This document shows positions 19,018 to 27,718 of a DNA stretch of 45,854 nt, in pieces. The notes below the pieces were generated by a model. It saw nothing but the letters and a program-made list of their open reading frames with translations. It was not told the origin of the DNA and made no database searches. The stretch lies in NCBI GenBank assembly GCA_026415695.1, contig JAOAGP010000006.1, positions 1 to 45,854 of the forward strand. The letters are read 5' to 3'. Positions within the stretch are counted from its first letter, which is position 1. Each line of letters opens with the position of its first letter. The translations under genes and the position numbers were made by a program. Origin of the DNA: Thermodesulfovibrionales bacterium (GTDB lineage: Bacteria > Nitrospirota > Thermodesulfovibrionia > Thermodesulfovibrionales > Dissulfurispiraceae).

Positions 19018-20151
19018 CTAAATAACAATAGTCTTTGGGATAGAGAATCCGTTGAATTCAGAAGCATAAGAAATAGTGTAAGCACCGCTTGATAGTATCA
19101 AAATCCTATTGCCAATATCAGGTTCTGGCAATTCCACTTCCTTATCAATAACATCAAAGCTATCACAGCTCGGACCGGCAATAGTCCATCTCTTTACAGG
19201 GTTTCTGCTGCCTACCACATAACTATACTTAATCCCCCCGATACTCTCCATTAATCCATTAAAAACCCCAACATCTATGTATAACCAATCTTCATTGCCT
19301 CTCTTTGCCTTGCCAATAACGGTTGAGACAAAAACCCCTGCATCTCCAACTACTGCTCTTCCCGGTTCAATAAAGACCTCAACCCCTTCTGGAAACTTTT
19401 GTCTGATTGATTGAGATATCCTTTTTTCAATGCTTTCAATACCGACCACATCCTTTGTATATCTTATTGGATAACCACCACCTATGTTTAAAACCTTAAG
19501 GTCAATACCCCTTTGTCTTGCCAAATCCCACAACTCACGGGATTTCTCTATAGCCATATGCCAATTATAAGCATTGTTACATTGTGAACCCACATGAAAT
19601 GTAAGACCTACAGGCAATAATCCTTTATCCCTTGCATACTCAAGGAGATTTGCTGCCTCATCTATCTCCACACCAAACTTCTTACTTAGTGGCCATTCAC
19701 TGCCTTCATTTGAGACAGAAAGCCTCACATAAACGAGACTATTTGGCACATATCGTGCTATTTTATCAACCTCTGAATATGAATCATAAGCAAAATACCT
19801 AACACCATAATCCCTTGCTGATATGAGAAACTTGAAGGTCTTGATAGGATTACTTGAGATAATCCTTTCAGGACCTACAGACAAGGATTTGAGCAGTTCT
19901 AATTCTCCCTCTGATGCTATCTCAAAACCTATGTCCATTTCTGCCAACAATTTCAATATCTCTATGTCAGGATTTGCCTTGACTGCATAATAGACCTTTG
20001 AGCCCTCAACCCCTTTACCAATCTGCTTTATCTTGTTTATAACCACATCCTTATTAACGAGCAAGTAGGGAGGGGGGATATCGTTTAATGCGATAAAGTA
20101 TAAGACCTTTTCCCATGTTTGTTTGTCTATCAAGTGGGACGGTATCTGCAT
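19018..20151 (-). CDS. Type III PLP-dependent amino-acid decarboxylase (ornithine/lysine-like)
   Basis: The 377-residue product has the alanine-racemase-fold decarboxylase layout: PLP lysine K58 in YYAVKANP, H186 in TFHVGSQ, GGG at 224-226, EPGR at 262-265, and catalytic C329-D330 in AGPSCDSFD. The size and GPSCD site fit ornithine or ornithine/lysine decarboxylases rather than diaminopimelate decarboxylase, which is usually longer and has a different C-terminal motif. It would make putrescine or cadaverine for polyamine synthesis. It lies 50 bases after the Rieske gene. Confidence 0.87.
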   Translation of the reverse strand: MQIPSHLIDKQTWEKVLYFIALNDIPPPYLLVNKDVVINKIKQIGKGVEGSKVYYAVKANPDIEILKLLAEMDIGFEIASEGELELLKSLSVGPERIISSNPIKTFKFLISARDYGVRYFAYDSYSEVDKIARYVPNSLVYVRLSVSNEGSEWPLSKKFGVEIDEAANLLEYARDKGLLPVGLTFHVGSQCNNAYNWHMAIEKSRELWDLARQRGIDLKVLNIGGGYPIRYTKDVVGIESIEKRISQSIRQKFPEGVEVFIEPGRAVVGDAGVFVSTVIGKAKRGNEDWLYIDVGVFNGLMESIGGIKYSYVVGSRNPVKRWTIAGPSCDSFDVIDKEVELPEPDIGNRILILSSGAYTISYASEFNGFSIPKTIVI

Positions 20152-20201
20152 TTATTCTCCTTTTGAACTTAATAATTACCTTGTTTAAAGGCTACATGAC
20201 A

Positions 20202-20654
20202 TCAACTTGTCTTGATATCCATTCCAACAAATACCTTGCCATTTTCTATCTGAATAGGCAACCTTGACAACGGTCTTGTTGGAGGGCCAGAAATAACATC
20301 ACCAAACATATTGTATCTACCCGCATGACAAGGACATACAAACTCCTTACTTATGCTATCCCAGTTTACAAGACAGCCCAAATGACTGCAAACAGGAGAC
20401 AACGCAATATGACCTTTGGTGGTTGGTGAAATGTAGATTTTATATGCGATATCCTTATCATCATTCCTGTAAGTAAACCTTGCAATCTTGACATGCTTAC
20501 TTGGTAACTCCTCGGCATCAAAAACTGGTATATAAGTTAATGTCCTTACAGGTTTCTTGTTTGGATATGCAAAATACAACAGACCTCCTGCTAACATCAC
20601 CAAAGAACCAAAAAAAAGATTGATAAATCCCTTCAACAACTCCCTTCTGCCCAT
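20202..20654 (-). CDS. Rieske [2Fe-2S] protein, membrane-anchored
   Basis: From ATG 20654 the product has 150 residues: a short N-terminus with a twin arginine (MGRRELLKGF), one membrane segment (about 12-30) and a Rieske domain. Cluster ligands are in CSHLGC (C89, H91) and CPCHAGRY (C107 or C109, H110); C94 and the other CPC cysteine can form the usual disulfide, and GPPTRPLSRL follows. AAAGGG lies nine bases upstream of this ATG; the TTG three codons earlier is less likely. The form suits a bc-type complex, yet no cytochrome b gene is adjacent, so its partner is unknown. Confidence 0.9.
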   Translation of the reverse strand: MGRRELLKGFINLFFGSLVMLAGGLLYFAYPNKKPVRTLTYIPVFDAEELPSKHVKIARFTYRNDDKDIAYKIYISPTTKGHIALSPVCSHLGCLVNWDSISKEFVCPCHAGRYNMFGDVISGPPTRPLSRLPIQIENGKVFVGMDIKTS

Positions 20655-20663
20655 TTCGTGCAA

Positions 20664-20933
20664 CCCTTTAGCATAAAAACCAAAAAATCACTATGTGATT
20701 AGTAGTTATTTAAAACAAACCTTCACTTTTTATAAAAATGATAAGTTAAGATTAAACTCTCCCCTTTTAGAACTGTTAACAATCTCAAGAACCCTGAATT
20801 TATTTATCGCTTATCCAAACCCTGTGCTGCTTTCAAGCCCTGTTTTTAATGAAGAGTTATTAGTCTAAAAACAATACTACTAAACGCTTTTTAAATTGCC
20901 CATCTTTTTGCCACCTGATGTGAAATTGCGTGT
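20664..20933. other. Intergenic stretch between the HU/IHF and Rieske genes
   Basis: These 270 bases hold no convincing gene. The only structure I see is a weak terminator-like hairpin near the Rieske end. A promoter for the Rieske operon is expected here, but I could not assign one. Confidence 0.4.
20682..20700 (-). terminator. Weak terminator-like hairpin before the Rieske gene
   Basis: On the minus strand a 6-bp stem (AATCAC/GTGATT, 20695-20700 with 20686-20691) with a three-base loop is followed by T residues (six in a row including the stem end). It could end transcripts from the ispH-rpsA-sppA-HU operon, but it lies over 230 bases behind that operon. Confidence 0.3.
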
Positions 20934-21242
20934 TTAAGTCACATCGGGCGACTTTGAAGCCCTTGTCTCATTTAATGCCTTGTGAAAGGGTTTGCCGATT
21001 TTAAAATGAACAGCCCTTTTTGCAGGGACTTCTACCTTTTCACCTGTGCGAGGATTTCTTGCAACCTTTGCCTTTCTGTGTTTTATCTTGAAATTACCAA
21101 AACCTCTAATCTCAATCTTTTCATTCTTTGCCAATGCCTCCTTCATACCATCAAAGACAGAGTCAACAATCATCTCCATCTGCTTTCTCGTGAAATCAGG
21201 AACCTTTTCTACTAATTTGTCAATCAAAACTGATTTTGTCAT
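20934..21242 (-). CDS. HU/IHF-family DNA-bending protein
   Basis: The 102-residue product starts MTKSVLIDKLVEKV and has the family signature GFGNFKIKHRKAKVARNPRTGE, whose beta-arm inserts into the DNA minor groove with a proline (NP). Position behind rpsA is typical of IHF-beta, but HU cannot be excluded by sequence reading alone. A strong AGGAGGGTT precedes the ATG. The gene follows sppA after 33 bases. Confidence 0.93.
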   Translation of the reverse strand: MTKSVLIDKLVEKVPDFTRKQMEMIVDSVFDGMKEALAKNEKIEIRGFGNFKIKHRKAKVARNPRTGEKVEVPAKRAVHFKIGKPFHKALNETRASKSPDVT

Positions 21243-21275
21243 CTTAAGAACCCTCCTTGAAATTAGTAATTAGGA

Positions 21276-22130
21276 CTATTGTATAAACATCATATAATTC
21301 AGATTGTAAGTTTGATAACCCAAGGTATTTGACCCGAATATCTTGTTTTCTAACATCTCCACCAAAAAATGCTTTGGCTTCTTGGTCACTACCTCTGGAT
21401 CTCCTTGTATCCCTGCTAATTTCCCAGCAAGCCTTATGGCATCTTCAAGCGTTCCTAACTGGTCAACGAGCCCTTTCTTTAGTGCCTGAGAGCCTGTAAA
21501 GACTGTGCCATCAGCAAACTCCCTTACCTTCTCAATCGGCAATTTTCTGCCCTCAGCAACTGCGTTGATAAACTGCTCATGCACATTGTCAAGGACACCC
21601 TGTAGTATTTCTCTTTGCTCCTTACCCATAGATCTAAAAACAGATGTCATGTCCTTGTATCTTCCACTTTTTATGACCTCTGTTTTTACACCAATCTTGT
21701 CCATAAGCCCTTGTAGGTTTGGGATCTCCATGATGACCCCGATAGAACCGGTTATAGTCCCCGGATTGGCAACTATCTGTGTGGCTGGGGCTGATATGTA
21801 ATAACCACCTGATGCCGCAAGAGACCCCATAGATACTACAACCTTTTTAATGGATGATGCCCTCTTTACCTCTGAGTATATCTCTTGGGCAGGCACTACA
21901 CCGCCACCCGGACTGTCAACCCTAATTACAATAGCCTTAATATGCTTATCCTTTGTGTATTCCTTTATCTCTTCAATAATGCCCTTTGATTGGATAATCG
22001 GACCTTCTACCCTAATAAGCGCAACCTTTTCTTTTACAGATACATCCTTTTTAGCAAAGGTCAATATCATGCTCGTGAAAACGAGAACAATGAAAAAAAC
22101 TAAAAGAGAAATAACAAACTTACTCTTCAT
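21276..22130 (-). CDS. sppA: Signal peptide peptidase SppA, short form
   Basis: The 284-residue product has an N-terminal membrane anchor (residues 5-25) and one protease domain of the S49 family. The nucleophile S107 is in GSLAASGGYY and the general base K159 in SGRYKDMTS; GTITGSIGV is also present. It cleaves leftover signal peptides in the membrane. The start overlaps the rpsA stop by 11 bases, suggesting coupled translation. Confidence 0.93.
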   Translation of the reverse strand: MKSKFVISLLVFFIVLVFTSMILTFAKKDVSVKEKVALIRVEGPIIQSKGIIEEIKEYTKDKHIKAIVIRVDSPGGGVVPAQEIYSEVKRASSIKKVVVSMGSLAASGGYYISAPATQIVANPGTITGSIGVIMEIPNLQGLMDKIGVKTEVIKSGRYKDMTSVFRSMGKEQREILQGVLDNVHEQFINAVAEGRKLPIEKVREFADGTVFTGSQALKKGLVDQLGTLEDAIRLAGKLAGIQGDPEVVTKKPKHFLVEMLENKIFGSNTLGYQTYNLNYMMFIQ

Positions 22131-23742
22131 TTGATCTCATCTTTATATTCTTCATGCTTAACCCAATCTTTCTTTCATCAAGATTTATCTTGATAATCCT
22201 CACCCATATCTCATCACCTTCTTGTAATGGGATAGAGTTATCTACCTCTGTAGAGTAAACCAATCCCTCAACCCCCTCTATTCCTCCCTGTATCTCAACA
22301 AACACTCCAAAATCGGTAATCTTTACGACCTTGCCTTTGTATTCCTGACCTTGCTGATACCTTGCTGGTATCTCCTTTATCCATGGATCCTCTGTCAGAT
22401 GTTTGATACTAAGCGCAAGCCTTTCCTTTTGGGGTTCTATATTTAAGACCACAGCCTCAACCCTCTGCCCTTTTCTAAACATATCAGACGGGTGTCGTAT
22501 ATGTTTTGTCCATGAAATATCAGATATGTGCACTAAACCATCCACACCTTCAGGTATCCTTACAAACAAACCAAAGTCTGTTATGGTCTTAACCCTACCT
22601 ACAATCCTGTCTCCTTTTTTGTATTTCTGTCCTACTATATCCCAAGGTTTTGGTTTGGTTTGTTTAAGGCTCAATGATAGTTTTCTGTTTTCCTTATTTA
22701 TTGACAACACAACAAGGTCTAAAACATCCCCAATTGACACATACTTTGATGGGTGTTTTGGTCTACTAACCCAGTCTATCTCTGAAAGATGCACCAAACC
22801 CTCAAGTCCCTCCTCCACCTCAACAAATATCCCATAGTCAACTATGCTTATTACCTTACCCTTTACCCTCATACCAGATTGGTATCTTGATTCGGCTGTC
22901 TCCCATGGATCAGGTTTTTTCTGTTTGTATCCTAATGTAACCTTACCATTTGCATCATCATACTTTAAGACAATGAATTCACCCTTATCCCCAACCTTAA
23001 AGAACTCAGAGGCATGATTAACCCTCCTCCACGAAATATCAGATATGTGTAACAAGCCATCAATACCTCCTAAATCAACAAATACCCCATAATCAGTAAT
23101 ATTCTTTACCGTCCCAGTAACTATCTCCCCTTCTTTAAGGATACCCTTTAATGCCTCTATCTTTTTTTCTCTTTCTTCTTCAATAAATACCCTCCTTGAA
23201 ACCACCATATGAGTCTGGTCTCCAAGAAGGGCACTATAATTCTTGAGATTGCTAAGTTTTATCACCCTAACATCTATCTCATTGTTCATGTAAATGTCAG
23301 TGTCTTTAATAGGTTTAATATCTACATGAGAAAAGGGTAAAAATGCCTTTAGCCCATTTATGTCTAATATATACCCACCCTTTGTCTTACCTTTGATAAC
23401 ACCTTTTACTATTTCCTTTGTATTGAATGCCTCTACAAGCCTTTCCCATACCTTTATAAGCCTTGCCTTTATCCTTGATATAGATACAATCTGCTCCTTT
23501 TCATTTATCCTATCAACAAAGACATCTACTAAATCACCTTCCTTAATACCCTCTATCTCATCCTCGGTAAACTCAGACTTATTGACAATCCCTTCTGTCT
23601 TATAACCCACATCAATCACATATGAGTCAGGTCTAATTGTTATCACCTTCCCTTTATGAATCGCGCCACCTTCTACCCTGTGTATTGTCTCTTCATAAAG
23701 TGTTTCAATATCTCCCAGATTTGTCTTTAATTGGTTTTCCAT
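22120..23742 (-). CDS. rpsA: 30S ribosomal protein S1
   Basis: The 540-residue product contains six S1 RNA-binding repeats. Domains 3-6 are well conserved (GVFVDLGGIDGLLHISDISW, GIFVEVEEGLEGLVHLSEIDW, GLFVRIPEGVDGLVHISDISW, GVFVEIQGGIEGVEGLVYSTE), and the first two are more diverged and bind the ribosome. S1 brings mRNAs without strong ribosome-binding sites to the 30S subunit. The gene overlaps ispH by 16 bases. Confidence 0.97.
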   Translation of the reverse strand: MENQLKTNLGDIETLYEETIHRVEGGAIHKGKVITIRPDSYVIDVGYKTEGIVNKSEFTEDEIEGIKEGDLVDVFVDRINEKEQIVSISRIKARLIKVWERLVEAFNTKEIVKGVIKGKTKGGYILDINGLKAFLPFSHVDIKPIKDTDIYMNNEIDVRVIKLSNLKNYSALLGDQTHMVVSRRVFIEEEREKKIEALKGILKEGEIVTGTVKNITDYGVFVDLGGIDGLLHISDISWRRVNHASEFFKVGDKGEFIVLKYDDANGKVTLGYKQKKPDPWETAESRYQSGMRVKGKVISIVDYGIFVEVEEGLEGLVHLSEIDWVSRPKHPSKYVSIGDVLDLVVLSINKENRKLSLSLKQTKPKPWDIVGQKYKKGDRIVGRVKTITDFGLFVRIPEGVDGLVHISDISWTKHIRHPSDMFRKGQRVEAVVLNIEPQKERLALSIKHLTEDPWIKEIPARYQQGQEYKGKVVKITDFGVFVEIQGGIEGVEGLVYSTEVDNSIPLQEGDEIWVRIIKINLDERKIGLSMKNIKMRSNEE

Positions 23743-24605
23743 AACCTTCCTTTATCCTCCTGTATATCCTTAATTCTTTCAACAAGTTCATTTATAATCC
23801 AATCAGGGGTTGAGGCCCCTGCAGTTATACCTATCTTTTTTACACCGTCAAGCCAAACATTTAGAACCTCTGCGGCTGTTTCTATGTGATATGTAGGTAT
23901 TCCCTGACTCATGCACAATCTTGCAAGTTGAGTTGTGTTGGCACTGTTTTTACCACCAACAACAAACATACAATCCACCTTTTTTGCAAGACTCCTCGTC
24001 TCTTTTAGCCTTAATTTGGTTGAATTGCATATCGTGTTAAACACCTTGAGTTCTTTAACCTTATCAAGTAACCTCCCGACTATCTCCTTTAATAGTGTCT
24101 CAGTCTGTGTAGTCTGAACAACCACTCCTACCTTGCTTCTTAACCTGTTTATGCCATCAGCAGAGTTAGTAACAATACAATCATCTCCTGCATAACTGAC
24201 AAGTCCCTCGACCTCTGGGTGATGTGCATCTCCTACAATGACCACTTGGTAGCCTTTATCACTAAGTAGTTTGGCATATTCTTGTGCCTTCTTAACAAAC
24301 GGGCATGTTGCATCAACTATCTTATACCCCTCTTTTTGCAGTCTATCTATTGTGATTAAAGGCACTCCATGTGTGCGGATTATTATAGTCCCTTTACAAC
24401 CTCCCGACCCATTTTTATTATAATCAAATGGCTCTACCCCTACCTTTTTAAGTTTTTCAACAACCTGAGGGTTGTGTATGATAGGTCCATAAGTGAAGAC
24501 ATTGTTTTCCCTTTTTGAATACTCAAATGCGATGTCAACTGCCCTTTTGACACCAAAACAAAATCCAGCGCGTTTTGCAACAATTATCTCAACATCCCCA
24601 AACAT
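23727..24605 (-). CDS. ispH: 4-hydroxy-3-methylbut-2-enyl diphosphate reductase
   Basis: The 292-residue product starts with VEIIVAKRAGFCFGVKRAVD and has the three cysteines of the [4Fe-4S] site (FCFG, DATCPFVKKA, NTICNSTKLR) plus conserved histidines in RTHGVP and DAHHPEVEG. It makes IPP and DMAPP in the last step of the MEP isoprenoid pathway. It is the first gene of ispH-rpsA-sppA-HU. No ribosome-binding site stands before ATG 24605, and a promoter -10 lies ten bases upstream. Confidence 0.96.
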   Translation of the reverse strand: MFGDVEIIVAKRAGFCFGVKRAVDIAFEYSKRENNVFTYGPIIHNPQVVEKLKKVGVEPFDYNKNGSGGCKGTIIIRTHGVPLITIDRLQKEGYKIVDATCPFVKKAQEYAKLLSDKGYQVVIVGDAHHPEVEGLVSYAGDDCIVTNSADGINRLRSKVGVVVQTTQTETLLKEIVGRLLDKVKELKVFNTICNSTKLRLKETRSLAKKVDCMFVVGGKNSANTTQLARLCMSQGIPTYHIETAAEVLNVWLDGVKKIGITAGASTPDWIINELVERIKDIQEDKGRLWKTN

Positions 24606-24615
24606 AAATTTTTAT

Positions 24616-24645
24616 AGAATACAGGATTGTAGAAAAAATAGGCAA
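24616..24645 (-). promoter_or_regulatory. Promoter of the ispH operon, close to the start codon
   Basis: Minus-strand TTGCCT (24645-24640) and TATTCT (24621-24616) are 18 bases apart. Only ten bases separate the -10 from the ATG, so the transcript would have a leader of about three or four bases. Confidence 0.45.
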
Positions 24646-24703
24646 GAATTAACTTAATCACCACCCTCCTGCTTATATTAATCTCTGATAAAGTGGAGTG
24701 AAA

Positions 24704-24733
24704 TTGACACAAAAGCATTAGCACAACTATAAT
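24704..24733 (+). promoter_or_regulatory. Strong sigma-70-type promoter of the lysS operon
   Basis: Perfect TTGACA (24704-24709) and perfect TATAAT (24728-24733) are 18 bases apart. The start codon at 24742 is only eight bases downstream of the -10, so transcription should begin within one to three bases of the ATG. Confidence 0.75.
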
Positions 24734-24741
24734 TATAAGAG

Positions 24742-26220
24742 ATGCAAGAGTTAAACGAACAGACAGAACAACGCCTGAAAAAACTTCAGGAATTAAGAGA
24801 AATAGACCTTGACCCCTACAAACAAACCTTCAATCCTGAGCACAGGGCAAGAGATTTAATAGACAGTTTCTCAAATCATTCAAAGGAAGAACTTGAAAGA
24901 CAAGATATACAAGTCTCTGTTGCTGGGAGAATCATTGCTCTTAGGGATTTTGGCAAGGCATCATTTGCTCATATACAAGATTCCACAGGTAAGATCCAGA
25001 TATACATCAAGAGGGATATCCTTGCAGAAGACTTTAGCATTGTAAAAAAGATTGATATTGGAGACCAGATTGGAGTAAAAGGCAGATTATTTAGGACAAA
25101 GACTAATGAGCTCACTATTGAGGTAAAAAACCTTGTCATCCTTACTAAATGCCTTTATCCTCTGCCTGAAAAATGGCACGGACTTAAGGACATAGAGTTA
25201 AGATACAGACAGAGATACCTTGATTTGATAGTAAACCCAGAGGTCAAGGAGATATTTGCAAAAAGAAGTGCAATTATCAAGGCAATAAGAGACTTCCTTG
25301 AGGCAAAAGACTTCATAGAGGTAGAAACCCCGATGATGCACCTCATACCCGGTGGGGCTACTGCAAGACCTTTTAAAACACATCACAATGCACTTGACAT
25401 AGACCTGTTTTTAAGAATAGCACCAGAGTTATACCTCAAAAGGCTACTCGTTGGAGGATATGAAAAGGTCTTCGAGATAAATAAAAACTTTAGAAATGAG
25501 GGCATCTCCACAAAACACAATCCTGAGTTTACCATGATGGAATTCTATGTCGCATACAAGGACTATAACTTCCTCATGGAATTCACAGAAGAACTTATAA
25601 CATCTGTTGCCATGAAGGTAATCGGTAGTCTTAAGATACCCTATGATGATGTGGTATTGGACTTCACACCTCCATGGAATAGAATCCCTATGCTTGAAGC
25701 ACTCATTGAGGCAGGAGTGCCAGAGAGCATATTGAATGACTCAGAAATGGCATCTACTTGGGCAAAACAAAAGGGGATAGATATACCAAAAGATGCCTCT
25801 TTAGGCAAGATTATAGATGAGATATTCAAAGAGATTGTTGAACCTAATCTAATACAACCGACCTTCATAATTGATTATCCTGTTGAACTTTCACCTCTTG
25901 CAAAGAAAAAGCCTGACAATCCCCAGTTGGTTGAAAGGTTTGAATTATTCATAGCAGGACGCGAGATTGCAAACGCCTTTAGTGAGCTAAACGACCCTAT
26001 TGACCAAAGACAGAGATTTCAAAAACAGGTTGAGGCAAAGATGAGAGGGGATGAGGAGGCTCATGAAATGGATGAGGATTTTGTGAGGGCTTTAGAATAT
26101 GGAATGCCGCCTGCAGCAGGTGAAGGTATTGGCATTGATAGATTGGTTATGCTGTTTACAAATAGTAAGTCTATCAGAGATGTCATACTCTTTCCCCTTT
26201 TAAAGCCTGAAAGAGCGTGA
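24742..26220 (+). CDS. lysS: Lysyl-tRNA synthetase, class II
   Basis: The 492-residue product has an OB-fold anticodon-binding domain (about 55-150, with VAGRIIALRDFGKASFAHIQD) and a class II catalytic domain. Motif 1 lies around FIEVETPMM, motif 2 is FEINKNFRNEGISTKHNPEF and motif 3 is GMPPAAGEGIGIDRLVML. It charges tRNA-Lys. The start has no ribosome-binding site and sits directly behind the promoter. It is the first gene of a run with lolC and lolD, a pairing common in Gram-negative genomes. Confidence 0.97.
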   Translation: MQELNEQTEQRLKKLQELREIDLDPYKQTFNPEHRARDLIDSFSNHSKEELERQDIQVSVAGRIIALRDFGKASFAHIQDSTGKIQIYIKRDILAEDFSIVKKIDIGDQIGVKGRLFRTKTNELTIEVKNLVILTKCLYPLPEKWHGLKDIELRYRQRYLDLIVNPEVKEIFAKRSAIIKAIRDFLEAKDFIEVETPMMHLIPGGATARPFKTHHNALDIDLFLRIAPELYLKRLLVGGYEKVFEINKNFRNEGISTKHNPEFTMMEFYVAYKDYNFLMEFTEELITSVAMKVIGSLKIPYDDVVLDFTPPWNRIPMLEALIEAGVPESILNDSEMASTWAKQKGIDIPKDASLGKIIDEIFKEIVEPNLIQPTFIIDYPVELSPLAKKKPDNPQLVERFELFIAGREIANAFSELNDPIDQRQRFQKQVEAKMRGDEEAHEMDEDFVRALEYGMPPAAGEGIGIDRLVMLFTNSKSIRDVILFPLLKPERA

Positions 26221-27452
26221 AAGTCCCCTTTTATCTCTTCATTGCACTTCGTTATTTCAAGTCAAAAAAGAAAAACAAAGGACTATCATTTAATGCAATC
26301 ATCTCCGTAGTGGGAGTAACGGTGGGGGTAATGGCATTGCTTGTAGTCTTATCAGTAATGAGTGGGTTCCACGAAGACCTACAAAAAAAGATACTCGGAG
26401 CAAATGCTCATGTCGTAGTTATGTCCTTTAACGGTAAGATTGACGATTATGAATCACTCATGAAAAGGCTCAAAAATGAAAAACAAATTGTTTCAACTGC
26501 ACCTTTTGTCTTATCACAGGTAATGATAACAAATGGCAAGAGAGGTCATGGTGTATTTATAAGGGGTATAAATGTAGATTTAGAAAAAGAAACTACTGAC
26601 ATCTTAAAAAAGATAAAACAAGGAAGTATTGAGAATCTAAAAACAAGGTCATCTGATGAAATCCCTTGGATAATTTTAGGTAAAGAACTTGCCAACATAC
26701 TTGGTGTGTTTGTAGGAGATGGTGTAAACATTATCTCTCCAACAGCAGAGATAGGTCCTCTTGGCATGTTACCCAAGGCAAAACACTTCAAGGTTGCAGC
26801 AATCTTTGAGATGGGCATGTTTGATTACGATACAAACCTTGTATTGATAGATTTGAAGGCAGGGCAAGAGTTTTTCGATTTAGGTCATGGGGTTACAGGT
26901 ATTGAGATTAGACTCAATGACATTTACACCGCTGATAAGGTAAGAGAGTCAATAAATCAGGAGATTGGTTACCCATATTATGCAAAGGACTGGATGCAGA
27001 TGAACAGGAACCTCTTTTCAGCACTCAAACTTGAAAAATTTGCCATGTTTGTCATACTGATACTTATCATTTTAGTTGCTGCCTTTAATATAGTGAGTAC
27101 TCTCATGATGAGTGTCATGGACAAACAAAAGGAAATAGCCATCCTTAAGGCGATGGGTGCAGATGACAAAGGTGTGATGCTTATCTTTATGATACAAGGC
27201 TTACTCATAGGTATTGTTGGCACTTTATTTGGTGTAGCAGGAGGATATCTATTGGGCAAGATACTCAATAATTACGAACTGATAAAGCTGCCAGCTGATG
27301 TGTATTACCTTAGCAAACTACCTGTAAAGATGAAACTGATTGACTTTATTGCTGTATCACTATCTGCTATAGTGATAAGTTTTTTATCAACTATATATCC
27401 ATCATACTATGCAGCAAAACTCAACCCAGTTGAACCATTAAGGTATGAGTAG
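26217..27452 (+). CDS. lolC: Lipoprotein-releasing permease LolC/LolE family
   Basis: The 411-residue product has an N-terminal membrane segment (about 25-48, SFNAIISVVGVTVGVMALLVV), a periplasmic MacB-type domain (about 50-265) and three C-terminal membrane segments with an FtsX-type core (KQKEIAILKAMGADDKGVM). With LolD it moves lipoproteins from the inner membrane to LolA. It starts with GTG, sharing GTGA with the lysS stop. Only one permease gene is present, as in genomes with a homodimeric LolF-like system; the LolC name is by family. Confidence 0.9.
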   Translation: MKVPFYLFIALRYFKSKKKNKGLSFNAIISVVGVTVGVMALLVVLSVMSGFHEDLQKKILGANAHVVVMSFNGKIDDYESLMKRLKNEKQIVSTAPFVLSQVMITNGKRGHGVFIRGINVDLEKETTDILKKIKQGSIENLKTRSSDEIPWIILGKELANILGVFVGDGVNIISPTAEIGPLGMLPKAKHFKVAAIFEMGMFDYDTNLVLIDLKAGQEFFDLGHGVTGIEIRLNDIYTADKVRESINQEIGYPYYAKDWMQMNRNLFSALKLEKFAMFVILILIILVAAFNIVSTLMMSVMDKQKEIAILKAMGADDKGVMLIFMIQGLLIGIVGTLFGVAGGYLLGKILNNYELIKLPADVYYLSKLPVKMKLIDFIAVSLSAIVISFLSTIYPSYYAAKLNPVEPLRYE

Positions 27453-27517
27453 AAATTAACAGTAGGAGGTATGCCTTCATCTTTAAGATTATTTGGAGAC
27501 TTATATTCTACAGCATC

Positions 27518-27712
27518 TTGCTTGCTGTTGCCTTTGTAATAGTCACCTTTTGGGGTGAGGGTGGTAATAAATTTAGGTATGTAGGTGAAAGGATTGGTGG
27601 TTTTGTTGAAAAATACACCGAAGAGTTAGCTAAGTTATCCGATGACCTCTATGGTTTAGTTGACGAGAAGAAAAAGGTAATTGAAAAAGGTAGGAAACTC
27701 TTTGAGGATTGA
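27518..27712 (+). CDS. Small membrane-anchored protein between lolC and lolD
   Basis: I do not recognise the family. The first standard start in this frame is TTG 27518 (64 residues), but the frame is open upstream and reads as protein from ATC 27479 (IFKIIWRLIFYS..., 77 residues). That gives a positively charged start and a full membrane segment (IIWRLIFYSILLAVAFVIVTFW). AGGAGG at 27464-27469 is nine bases before 27479 but far from 27518. An ATG at 27471 is in another frame and ends after 22 codons. The C-terminal half (FVEKYTEELAKLSDDLYGLVDEKKK) looks like a charged coiled helix. It fills a gap of 266 bases in the lol operon, so it is probably expressed. Confidence 0.6.
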   Translation: MLAVAFVIVTFWGEGGNKFRYVGERIGGFVEKYTEELAKLSDDLYGLVDEKKKVIEKGRKLFED

Positions 27713-27718
27713 ACAGAT

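Noticed and set aside
22403-22837. 144-codon plus-strand open frame inside rpsA
   Set aside because: Antisense of repeated S1 domains; no start signal or family features.
27471-27539. 22-codon ATG frame behind AGGAGG after lolC
   Set aside because: AGGAGG is only one base from this ATG, too close, and the peptide is short; the overlapping frame from 27479 looks more protein-like.
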